Positions 10,616-20,594 of a stretch of 64,000 bases of DNA are shown one piece after another (the first letter of the stretch is position 1; each line of letters begins with the position of its first letter). The position numbers and the translations under genes are program-made. The notes under the pieces are model-generated. The model had not been told where the DNA came from. It worked only from the letters and a program-made list of their open reading frames with translations, and ran no database searches. Source of the DNA: Alectoria sarmentosa (Eukaryota > Ascomycota > Lecanoromycetes > Lecanorales > Parmeliaceae); NCBI GenBank assembly GCA_009733775.1, contig WOGZ01000200.1:1-64000 (forward strand), written 5' to 3'.

Positions 10616-11460
10616 CTCAGCAGAAGAAACGAATTCTAGCGAGGTATGCCTGGAATGAAATGTAAGAGTGAGAGGTCAGGAAGGCTGGGTCAGTGAGCAC
10701 GGGGTTTGGATGTGAAGTGAAGCTTCCTGTAAGTTCAACCAAGGAGTGAAGGATAGTGCAGGCTGGCTGAGCGAACTTGCAGATGTCACGGAGCAGTTTC
10801 AAGTCAATAGGACAAGGTCCAGCCAATAGGACAAGGACAGTAATGCCGGAAAAGGGGCTTTGTTGCTTCAAGAACTAAGTTCCCTACCCCCTTGATTGTT
10901 TGCCTAGAGTAAGTAGTACTTGCGCTCTATCATGCATGAAATTTAATGAAGTAAAGCTGTTTCGTCAGCCATGTTACTGAATACTGACTTTTTAACAATA
11001 CAGGAATCTACCTCAACCCCCTTCAAATGCAATGACTGTGAAGTCGAATGATCTATGTGTGGTATCTCCCTAACTCCATCCTCTTTCCAATCGACCCAAA
11101 CGACCTTCTGATAGCGAATGTATCGATGATGCAAGTGAATTTGCGTGTGGTAAGGGTCGAGAAAGCTCGCCCCAAATCTGCCCAATTCTGGGTATTGCTA
11201 ACGAGTGGTCATGGCACAACGCTCGAGCAAGGGCGAATGTTGGGAGAGTTACAGTCTCCGATGCGAAATGCGAACGCTGGGATCCGCAATAACCATTGAA
11301 ATCGTAGTCGCTGAGAATCGAACGACGAATGGCTGATTACGAATGGTGCGGATGAAGGATGAGATTTTGGGCTACGTCCGTTAGCAGAGGCCATGCAGGA
11401 TTACGCGGCAACGATGACTGTACCTCGAAAGTACGTATCCGCCGGGCAAAAAGGGAGATA

Positions 11461-12752
11461 TCAATGTCTGCCAATTCCCTTGAGCGCACAAGGACGATTT
11501 GGTCGCCTCAGACGACGAAAGAACCGAGTGATGGGGATGGTCGCTTCAGAGGTTGGTCGGCATTCAGAGGTGACATAAGGCAAGGCCTCAGGATTTGCGT
11601 TTGCCTCTGAATGATTGGCAAAAGTATCGTGGACAAGCATGTCAGCGTCATCGTCCTTTGCAGACAGCAAATAAACAACAAATTGCGTGGGTGCTTTTTC
11701 TCTGTCCACGAACGGCGTCCATCCGAGCCCAAGGTTGCGAACATATCCAGAAGGAAGAATCGAAGAGATTTTCTTCGCCATCTTCAACTCTATTGGAGGT
11801 AGGACTTGTCGAGCAATTGGCACACAAGGTCTAAGCGCCTCTGTCGATGTTGCAGTTGCTTGGTGTAGACGCGAGCGCAGGCGTTCAATACGATGAGTTC
11901 GAGTGAATTTAAACACATCCTCAAGCGCAGGGTGCCCCCCGAAGAGAAAGGGATCAACATCGGGAGTTTGGAAGATGTATTCTTCGTTTGTATTCAGGAG
12001 AATCATTGGTGGCTCATAGCCAGTTTCCAATTCAATGACTTCCAAGAGCATTTCATGGATGCCCAGCAGGCGATTGATTGCGTCGGGATTGTACTGGCTC
12101 AATATTGCTGCCTCGACCTGTAAAAAGGCCGAAACTTCTGGTCGAGGCTGAGTCTCCTGCTTCTCCTCCGCGAAGTGATTTGCCAGCCCAGCATGCAGTG
12201 ACTCGAAAAAGTGGCTGTGTAAGAGTAGACAGCGCTTGAGCTTGTCAGCATTTAAGGGTCTTCCTCCGATAGAAAGCAAAGATCTTAAGGGTCTTCCTCC
12301 GATAGGAAGAGAGGATCTTGGTATGATCCTCGTATCGAGCCAGACATGTTCATATATCTGATTAACGTGTTTGACCAGAAGATTGGCCAAATTGCCCGCT
12401 GTGTTGCAACGTCGTCGCAACCGAAGAATATTCTCATATGTTGCAGGACGATTTGGGATCAAAGTCCGGAAAAGCTTGTTCGCGTCGACTAGGTCGCTTG
12501 ATTCCAGGAAAAGGTCAACAAATGGAGTTTCCCATTGCGTTGTGGAATGAAAGAATGCTGGTGACGCATGCCGGAAGTTCATCAAGTCCACGAAGGCCAT
12601 GAAGGCCACCACCTTGATCAAGATCTCAGCAGGGATGCTGAAACTTCCTGCAAACGATCTGGCTAACTTTAGTATACACTTCACGCTATGTAAAAGCTCA
12701 GAGGCAGCTTACCCCTCGACAGAGCAGACCACTCCGCTCGGTTCTGTACCAT
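11461..12752 (-). CDS. F-box-like protein, copy 1 of a local family
   Basis: Exons 12752-12713 and 12647-11461 (65-nt intron, GTAAGC donor, TACTAAAG branch site, TTTGCAG acceptor) encode 408 residues beginning MVQNRAEWSALSRG. Residues about 15-50 (SIPAEILIKVVAFMAFVDLM...) form an F-box-like helix set, suggesting a Skp1-binding adaptor of an SCF ubiquitin ligase. The rest shares ordered motifs with the two genes at 15960 and 17725: an RLRRRC block, a LLLHSHFFE block, LSQYNPDAINRLLGI and DVDPFLFGG. Residues about 125-150 carry a tandem duplication of SIGGRPL-type sequence. Unlike its relatives it lacks the EPKL tail and ends in an Arg-rich segment, so its C-terminus may be altered. A substrate cannot be inferred. 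Confidence 0.65.
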
Positions 12753-13665
12753 TCTCACCGTCAAAGCGTCCAGTTGAGTACATCTTCTCCTCGACACCCT
12801 CGACAAGCATAAAGTCTGTAATCATGACTGGTTATGTAGTACGATTCAGCGGAGTCGCTGACGATTGTGGCGCGGCGATGATCTTGTTTTGCTGAGAGGC
12901 AAGATTGACCGAAAAATACGCGTTGCAATGCTGTCTCGAGAGAATGTTCGCTCGTAATGGATAGAGTAAGGAAGACAGGAAAACCTTTCTTGTATGTGTG
13001 CGCTCTTGGGCCGCTTGTGTGGTGGTGAGGTGGTATGATGAGGTACCTAGTCTTCTCTTGCATTCATTCCAGGATGTGCGCGCTAGCGGGGGTTTTTTTG
13101 GCTCACGGGATCTCCAGCCAATCACTCTCACGAAAGCATGCTGAGAAGACTGTTACACCGTCGGCGATTTGATCTGGGACTTTTGAAACTCGAAGTATCT
13201 ACTGATACAGACCAACAGGCAGAAAGGAATATCACCGATAAAAGGAGTCAAGCTGAACCCCTGGCTACTCTGTTATCCTGCAGAATTTCTGCATGCCTCG
13301 GTTCAGCCTCCATCATGACACTTAGTGCCGCTCAAGTCAATATGAACGGCGGTAATGAGAGTTTCATTGTCGCTGTGAGTAAGTATCGTCCTATGCAATA
13401 TAGCACCTTGCTGACATATTGTACACAGAGCGTTTCTAGCAAGGCTTGGAGAACTATGATTGGAGCTCAAGACCATGATCTTATGCATTCTGGCTGCTCT
13501 GGGTGTGCGGCAGCTTCACGCTATTCGAAGTTCCGGCCGCTTGCACCGTATTGTTTTTGTGTAACACCAAACCGGCACTGGTCATTACACTTTCAAAAGA
13601 AACAGCTCCCTCTATTGTGTTGCCAATCACCTCTACTTCAGTCTCCATAGGCCATTAAACCCTAG
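12753..13665. other. Intergenic region with a possible coding relic
   Basis: Contains the promoter side of F-box copy 1. On the + strand, about 13138-13650, a 170-residue open frame starts at an ATG (MLRRLLHRRRFDLGLLKLE...). It has no recognisable domain, and its reading is broken by what looks like a short GTGAGT...ACAG intron at 13375-13428. I do not call it a gene. Confidence 0.4.
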
Positions 13666-14470
13666 TCTCAACTACCTATTCTGTTTCGCACGATGTCGTG
13701 ACATCGCCAAGGAGCTTGCGTTGCTCTCGCAGCTCAGCTACAGAAGACGCATTATTCGAAATCGTTTGAAGATTAAATCCTGCCTTCCTGGTAAATGCTT
13801 AGAACGCTTATATACAGCCTCCTATGGCAGATTGATCAAAAGGGTTCTGCATTAGATGCTCGCTCTGGCCTACTTATTCAAGTTCTGCTGCGATGAATTG
13901 GCCCGCCGTGTCTCCTCTTCCCACCATGCGGACCCTTTCCTGATCAGTCTAAGAGTCGAGATCACATTTGACGACCAGATATAACCGAAGGCTGTCGGAT
14001 ATGCGCTTTATATCATATGCCCAATCACGTTCTTGATCAACACCTTAACGATCCTTTTCATGAGATCAGTAAAGCGGCTTTGGACACGTTCTTCAATATC
14101 CCTGGGATCGATTACTCCGCCCGCGTCGATATCTTTACCTCTGGAGCGCTCGAGGCTGTTCAAGAAGTCATGGTGCCACCTGTTCTCGGCTGCCGCCTCA
14201 GTATCGCTAAAGGTCGCTTCTCTAGGGTATTTCCAGATGCTGTCGCCCGTGCTCATGCTCTGCTTCCGCAGACTCTCCCTGAGATTGACCACGCTGCCAC
14301 TGTCAGGACCTGTCGCCTGCTTCCTCCTCGCTTCTTCCAGGTTCTGAAAATTGGTAATCTGAGGGTGGAAGGATTTCTGCCAGAGCGTTTTTTCGAGAAT
14401 CAAAGAGCTAGACTGTTTTCATGAGTATTTGGTAAGTTACGAAGGGGACGAGCCGAAGCTGATTCTTTAA
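13666..14470 (+). pseudogene. Decayed F-box-like gene, copy 4 of the local family
   Basis: Three pieces in the right order match the family but lie in different frames. About 13670-13775 reads NYLFCFARCRDIAKELALLS, equivalent to the DLYRLARRCDSTRHLALLLA block of the 15960 gene. About 14100-14400 includes RVDIFTSGALEAVQEVM (equivalent to LDIFVFGGLEAVRDI) and LLPQTLPEIDHAATV. The last, 14420-14470, reads HEYLVSYEGDEPKLIL and a TAA stop. The frame change before the tail and the lack of an F-box segment show that the copy is broken. The preserved tail supports shared descent with the copies at 15960 and 17725. Confidence 0.6.
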
Positions 14471-14854
14471 GGGTGTGTTGCGGTGCTCTCTGAAGGAATA
14501 ACTAAAAGAAGAGCTGGTTATTGGAAAGCTTTCGTGCGTTGTTTAGTGCTCCAACTAAGAGGGCAGAAGAAGGGAGAGCTTTAGACCTGTCTGCAGTCTT
14601 CAGATCTAATAGAAGTGCAATGCTGCACCCCTGCCCAACGACATTCGCTGTGCAGACTTGAATCTCTTGCCATGCTTGGTCATCATTTCCATATGTTTCT
14701 GTCCGGGCGCATAATCGTAATGACATCTTCTCTCGCATCCGTTGTCCTATAGGAGCAAATCACACCTGGCGACATTGATATCCATTCTGATAAGGCTGAG
14801 CCTGATATCGGGTAGCAATCGGCGTCTAACGCGGATCGTCTTAGACGCGAACGC

Positions 14855-15214
14855 CTAATTCAACAACCAAAGGTCGTATCCTTCACTTTGATGTAGATGT
14901 GTTTGTAGATCGTCTCTCTTTCTCATCAGCTCTTTGACGTGTATCCACACATCAGTTGCTTGCCAGTCTGACTCGTTCGGCCTTGGTGTGGTATATAAAT
15001 ATAAATACTGCAAAGCTGCCCTGGTGTCTGCCACTTCCCATACTTTCAGTGTAGTATCATTGCAGTGTTGTTGCAGGCTCAGAAAACGTCTTCTTGTTGG
15101 GTCCAGAGACTTCTCCTGTCTTCTCTTCTCTTCTCTTCTCATTTCTTTTTCAAATCTCGTTTGCTCTCTGGCCTCTGGTGCTGGTTGCCTCTGAATCTCC
15201 ACATCCTCATCCAT
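14855..15214 (-). CDS. Possible small charged protein (119 aa)
   Basis: An ATG frame (MDEDVEIQRQPAPEAREQ...) with no introns. Residues 1-45 are very rich in Arg, Lys and Glu and likely helical. Residues 50-119 have mixed globular-like composition (NDTTLKVWEVADTRAALQYL, VWIHVKELMRKRDDLQTHLH). There is no signal peptide, no membrane helix and no domain I recognise. It stands alone between a pseudogene and the F-box copy at 15960. It could be a lineage-specific gene or a chance frame. Confidence 0.4.
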   Translation of the reverse strand: MDEDVEIQRQPAPEAREQTRFEKEMRREEKRRQEKSLDPTRRRFLSLQQHCNDTTLKVWEVADTRAALQYLYLYTTPRPNESDWQATDVWIHVKELMRKRDDLQTHLHQSEGYDLWLLN

Positions 15215-15959
15215 CAAGGCCCCGGCGGAGCTACCGTCCTGGCCACCACGTTTCTTTGCATGGATCCTAAATGAGGGGATAGCGATGAAGCATGGTTCTT
15301 GGTTTTGTATTTGGTTTTTTCGTTTGTTTGCTCCACGGGCAGAGGATATCGGAATATTGCGTTGGGTGAGAAGCGAAGGAGTGATTGTACTCCAAAGGGC
15401 TCGGACGTATGGTCTTCTCTGGGTTGAGTAACTGTTCTTCTTTTAGAAGGCTTAATGGTGCGGTTCTCAGGTTGGAGCTTTAGTGCTTCGGTGTTCGTGT
15501 CGGGACTTCCGCGGGGTCAGCGCCATCTGAATGATTTATTCTTAAATCAAATGACCCCAGGGAACCTGGCTGCCTGGGTGGATAGCTGATTCTGTAGGTA
15601 GGTAAGCTTTGCACACTTCTTGGTATCCAGATGCTAACTATGCAGAAAGAATCTCTCGTTGATGCGAGACTGGGAAGTATCTGGGCATTTGAACCCCTGT
15701 GAAGTAATCGACGACCAAGATGAAGATCAACTCTTGAATTTAAAGAGAGCTGATGGCCATTAGGACGGCTTGTCTTTCTGGGCAGCGATCCCTAAAGTAC
15801 TGAGATAGGCTTGGCATTATAACACGTTTTGGCTTAGCTTGGTTTTCCGGGATCTATTCCCACGAACTACTGCGCAACTCTACGAACAGCAGACAAGACA
15901 CCTCGAACTACCCTTTCCTCTCCTCAAAGGTACCAAGACTGCATAGAAACCGCAACAAG
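15215..15959. other. Intergenic region upstream of F-box copy 2
   Basis: No gene seen. Contains T-rich patches and a TAGGTAGGTAAG run at about 15595. Pyrimidine-rich sequence (CTACCCTTTCCTCTCCTC, about 15908-15925) precedes the ATG at 15960, as is usual near fungal transcription starts. Confidence 0.5.
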
Positions 15960-17141
15960 ATGTCAGCTACAACGATGCAGCCAGATCTTCTGGGCCAATC
16001 ACCGGGCTTCTATACAGCCACCTTGCCCAAGTCAGTGATCTCTTTCTCCTCCCACCTAGCGCATCAAAGCAGTGCAAACCCTTTACTTATCTTTCGAAAC
16101 AGGCGCTTTGACTTCATGAGGCTCCCCGTTGAGATTCTGGCACTTATCCTAAGCGAGCTGGCAGCTGGGCAGTTAACCGTCTTTCGAAGCCTTTGCCGGG
16201 CTTTCCACGACTCTGTGACAGCGAATGAGTATGCTATCACCTTCTCTACACTCAAAAACGACTTGTATAGCACGGCATCAAAGCTGTACTTTCGCCACAT
16301 CTACTGTCCTCGCCCGCCACCAAACACATTGCACTTGGACGACCTCTATCGACTGGCTCGCCGTTGTGATAGCACCCGGCATTTAGCACTTCTACTTGCT
16401 CAGAACCATCTGGAAAACCTCATACGCACTGCCGAACATGCTGGTATCGCTCCGAACCAAGCATACTCTGTAACGAAAGTCGCCGAGAACATCTATCCAT
16501 ACATCATCGGGCTCTTTCATTTCTTGGAAGAATATCGATTTGCTCTGGCTACCTTTGTCCCAGATCCCTCTTATACCAGTGCCACCGCACCGAGTAGTCA
16601 AATAATAAGACGACTCCTGGCTCAGTACAACCAAGAGACTGTAGACCGGCTACGCATCCTCTACGGTATACTTCTAGCGATCACTGAGCAGAAAGTCCCC
16701 CGGATCGACCTTGTCACCTTGGATGCACCGTTGCGTGTACCGTTCTATACCCACATTTCCGAGAGCGACGCCTCCTACCTCGACATTTTCGTCTTCGGCG
16801 GCCTTGAAGCTGTGAGGGATATCACCGCCCAAACTTCTGTATCAGCCGGAGTCGACTATATCGTGGCACACTTCCGCAAAGCGACGCCTTTCCAATTGCC
16901 ATTCAACTACAAGCATAGATATCACGCAACGCTTGTCCCTCTCCCTAAGCCACTACTGCCTGAGCTGGACCGCCAGACGGCGATTGATATCTACAGTCGC
17001 CTACCATCTGCACACTCGCTCTTGTTGATGTCGAAGCCAGCCCTTTGGGGCTGGGGCATGGCTTGGTTGAATGCCGAGGATGAAAAGTTCTTGGGTTATT
17101 TGGCGACTCATGAGGGGTCGGAGCCGAAACTTTTGTCTTGA
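15960..17141 (+). CDS. F-box-like protein, copy 2 of a local family
   Basis: Open from ATG 15960 to TGA 17141 (393 residues unspliced). A 72-nt segment, 16031-16102, has intron ends (GTCAGT...ACAG). It is placed exactly as the first intron of the 17725 gene, after a first exon of the same length (71 nt) and phase, so the spliced form of 369 residues is likelier; both forms stay in frame. The F-box-like segment is FMRLPVEILALILSELAAGQ. Shared blocks follow: YRLARRCDSTRHLALLLAQ, YIIGLFHFLEEYRFALATF, LLAQYNQETVDRL, LDIFVFGGLEAVRDI, LPKPLLPELDRQTAIDIY, and the tail FLGYLATHEGSEPKLLS. The likely role is an SCF adaptor; no substrate domain is recognised. Confidence 0.7.
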   Translation: MSATTMQPDLLGQSPGFYTATLPKSVISFSSHLAHQSSANPLLIFRNRRFDFMRLPVEILALILSELAAGQLTVFRSLCRAFHDSVTANEYAITFSTLKNDLYSTASKLYFRHIYCPRPPPNTLHLDDLYRLARRCDSTRHLALLLAQNHLENLIRTAEHAGIAPNQAYSVTKVAENIYPYIIGLFHFLEEYRFALATFVPDPSYTSATAPSSQIIRRLLAQYNQETVDRLRILYGILLAITEQKVPRIDLVTLDAPLRVPFYTHISESDASYLDIFVFGGLEAVRDITAQTSVSAGVDYIVAHFRKATPFQLPFNYKHRYHATLVPLPKPLLPELDRQTAIDIYSRLPSAHSLLLMSKPALWGWGMAWLNAEDEKFLGYLATHEGSEPKLLS

Positions 17142-17724
17142 ACATGGGATTGACGGATAGATAGCGTGGTGTGTTTGTTCCGAGCTTCTCGGAGCTCTCG
17201 GACAAAAGACATTGTCCTCTGATTTATCGAACTGTGGACTATAGGAAAGCATTTGGGTGGAACACTACTTGCAAGCAAGAGAACAAGACCTCTATATTTT
17301 TGTTTCAAGGCCTGAGAGAATGGATCGTGACTTTCTCATTGTGGTAATTGACTTTGGTAGAGCACGACTGGCTTTACAGATATTCAGCTCCATGAATATG
17401 TGAGCCTTGCATCGTAACAGGCTCGAAACAAGAAAATTTGTAGCGTCCTTGCTTGAAAGTCTTATATATCTTAGGACTAAACCCTGCTCGACCGATAGAC
17501 TGTGATAGAGGAACCCAATATGCAGTTTTGAAGAGGTCTACTAGCCGCCCGTTAAGGTAGTCCTCGTTTGGGAACTGAGTATTGGAATACTCCCAAAGTC
17601 TTGCCATTTGTCGCTTTCTCGTTATGCTTGTTCCTCCATTTCATCTTGCCACAAATCACCCACACAACGATAACGTCTACAACCCTCTCCTCTTATCCAG
17701 CAACAACACGTATTCCAAGCCAAT

Positions 17725-18856
17725 ATGTCCAACAATATACTGCAGCCAGGAGTTTCAAGCGAACATTCGAGTCTGCAGGCAGGCACCACAACCAAGTCAG
17801 TGGACTCATCCCTAACCTAGCCATCCCTGGGGTGCATAAATCGATACTAATGTTCCACAGCAGGCATCGCTTCGGTAGCCTCCCTACAGAGATCCAAGTG
17901 ACGGTCCTATGCAGTATGACGGCAGCAGAGCTCATCGACTTCCGATGCTGCTCCGTGGCTTCCAATGCGCTCTTCATGGCCAACGAATCCGCCATCGTCC
18001 GCGGCGTGCTCAAGAATGTTCACTACCACACTGCATCTACACTTTACGGCGGCACCGCTCCTGCTACTGGACCCCTGCGGTTCGAATGCCTCAAATACAT
18101 CGCCCGCCGTTGCTCTATCGTCGACATGCTGGCGATATCCATCGCAGAACATCATGTGGGACAGGGTCGCGCCACGAAGGTCAAAATAGGAGAAAATCTT
18201 AGGCCGTACCTTCTCGCAGTAGGGCACTTCTTTGAGGAATTTCGCATTGGTCTCCCCAAGTTTCCATCGGGGTATCCTCCCGCACCTGCTTAAGTATTTC
18301 TTTCCGCACCTGCTAAAGTGGAGGGAGAGATATCTTGGAAGCAAACTACAATGAGCAAACGGTGCAGCGTATGTGTCTGACGTACAAAATCTTGAACCAG
18401 ATCCTCAATCAGAAATTCATGGTTGAAAGACCTACTATACGGGATCAACTACCAGTTACACCACCCTGGTTAAGATTTCATTCATCGACTCCTGTCGACA
18501 TGTTCATTTTTGGAGGCCTAGAAATGGTCAAAGACATGATGACGCATCCACGATTGATCGATCGGCGCGTGTACGCTGCTTCTCATTTCTCCAAGACGAC
18601 GCCTGCTACTATTCCCATGATTGGCGATCACTCGATCGCTGTGGCCCTTCCTCCGTCGGTTTTGGGTCGTAGATTAAGTTTACAATCCACTCGCCAAATC
18701 AGCGTGCTGTTTCCCGTTTCTGACCCCTTACAGCTACGCAACCTTGAGTACTCTGGGTTTTCGAGGGTCGAGCCCGCTGAAGAGCTGGATATGGACCGGG
18801 ACTTCTTGGAGTACCTCAAGTCATACGACGGGGAGGAGCCGAAGCTGGTGCTTTGA
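17725..18856 (+). CDS. F-box-like protein, copy 3 of a local family
   Basis: Exons 17725-17795, 17861-18271 and 18319-18856 join to 339 residues. Intron 1 (65 nt) has a GTCAGT donor and ATACTAATG branch site. Intron 2 (47 nt, GTATCC...AAAG) restores frame to the segment EANYNEQTVQRM and removes a TAA that otherwise truncates the protein. The start MSNNILQPGVSSEH parallels MSATTMQPDLLGQS of copy 2. The F-box-like segment is RFGSLPTEIQVTVLCSMTAA. Family blocks follow: YIARRCSIVDMLAISIAEH, YLLAVGHFFEEFRIGLPKF, PVDMFIFGGLEMVKDMM and the tail FLEYLKSYDGEEPKLVL. Intron 2 contains a near-repeat of CCGCACCTGCT, so a small duplication may have created it. If intron 2 is not spliced, this is a pseudogene. 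Confidence 0.6.
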
Positions 18857-20594
18857 AAAGAAGAGCTGGACTGCAGTCTTCCATCAAAGTTTCTTGAGCC
18901 TGTCGATTAGATGGACGGGATTCTAGCCTTTTGAGGTATGCGTTGGTTTGGAAAGCGACCGTGCGTCATAGCAGACAGCTGGGATGGCAGAGAATGAAAA
19001 GGCATTTTGCGATAAATCGAAAAGAAACTATATGGCTCTTTCTAAATGTCGATGGGTTGATTTTACTATTTCCTGGGACAGCGTGTCTCTATACTGTGTC
19101 ACTACGCATGCCTTCCGCCGAGCATTTTGATTTGTCCCTCTCCATGTCACCGCACTTTGGCATGTTTGGCTCTACGTTCGATCTCTCCTCCGTAAGCGTC
19201 GAACGTAAACTCCTGAGCGAGCAAGACATCACCCCTTGAAGTACATCATAAAGGCTCATAGTGAGAACAACACCCTTTACCCTTGTTATCCTCGCAGTTC
19301 TAATCCTCGATTACTGCGGGTGCATGGACACAAATATCGCGCTCTCCTGTTCCATGCTGAACATCCCACAGTCTACTCCATGCTTGCTCAATCCATGCAT
19401 GCTTTCGGTGCCCACTCCTACTACCTCATAAACACATTCTGATTCCAAGAAGACCTAACTTCCTCAACCTCCTCAACCTCCCTTCGAAGTATGACCCCAT
19501 CATCCTCCACCCTGTTAACACCGCTCCAACATGCCGCGCCAATCCCACCCACCTACAACCAACCAACCTACTGAAAGGTCATCAAAATCCCCATCCCCAA
19601 CCCCAGCCCCAGCCCTTGCATTCCACACAAATCGAAATCACACTGCACTAGTACACTAGTACTCTGCTGTTTGTTTGTTTGTTTGTTCAAATTCTCGAAA
19701 CATCTAATAATGGCTGTGACTAACTAACTGACTGACTGACTGACTTACCTATAAAAAAAACCCCCCTGTGCGGCGGCTCTGACAGCACAGCGATGGGTTG
19801 TTGTTTTCTTTTTTTCGATAGATTAGCACAATTGCATGTATGTAGGCCGAGCTGAGAATGAAGGCGTTGTTTCCGTCTGCGGGCTGGGCTGGGCTGGGCT
19901 GTCATGGGGGAGATAGATGGTTGAATTCTAACTAGGGAAAAGGACAGCTTGTGGGGCTGGCTGCCTGCCTGCCTGGCTGCCTGGCTGCGAGCGAGAGGGG
20001 TTTCGGTGTGATAGTACAAGGTGGATCTGTTCATGTGGGGAAGTCATGTATATTGTTTTCTCTTTTTCTTTCTTTCTTGGCTTCTTCACAAGTGGCGGAA
20101 CAGCGCAATGCAGCAGCGCATTCGCTCTAATGGGTGGGAAAAACGATGTCGGTCACATGTAAAAGCAATGATTGTTGTTACTATGAGTGAGTGAGTTGAG
20201 TATGTAGACAGACCGTGGGTTTGGAGAGATAGTTGAGTGTTTTTTTATCGTCAGTGGTTCCCATATGTTGAGACGGTATGCAACGCTCGAGATGCAAAAG
20301 TCCGAGCTCTGCCAGACGTTTGCGTCGGTCGAGTTCAAGCATTGGTTGTTCCTCTGTGGTGTTAAAGGGCCGAGCATGTGATGGGTTTCGAAATGTTCAA
20401 AACGGTACCGACCGACACGAGGAGCCGAAGGGCTAGGAACGGTCAAATAAGAGTACAGAAGCAAGGTACATAGATGGTGTAGATGGTGCTATTAGGACAG
20501 TTGTCAAATTATTTTCGTATCCGCTATGCAGGATTCACCTTAGACCAACACAAATCAATGTATCCAACGCCCCCTGATGCAGACGAAGAACCTA
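18857..20594. other. Intergenic region rich in simple repeats
   Basis: No gene supported. Microsatellites include TTTG units (19669-19686), GACT units (19718-19745), GGGCT units (19881-19900) and CTGCCTGG units (about 19960-19985). Sequence 18931-19440 has scattered open frames with no domain. Confidence 0.55.

Noticed and set aside
13138..13650. 170-codon + strand frame starting at an ATG.
   Set aside because: No recognisable domain or homologue by eye, an intron-like segment inside it, and decayed surroundings; kept only as a possible relic.
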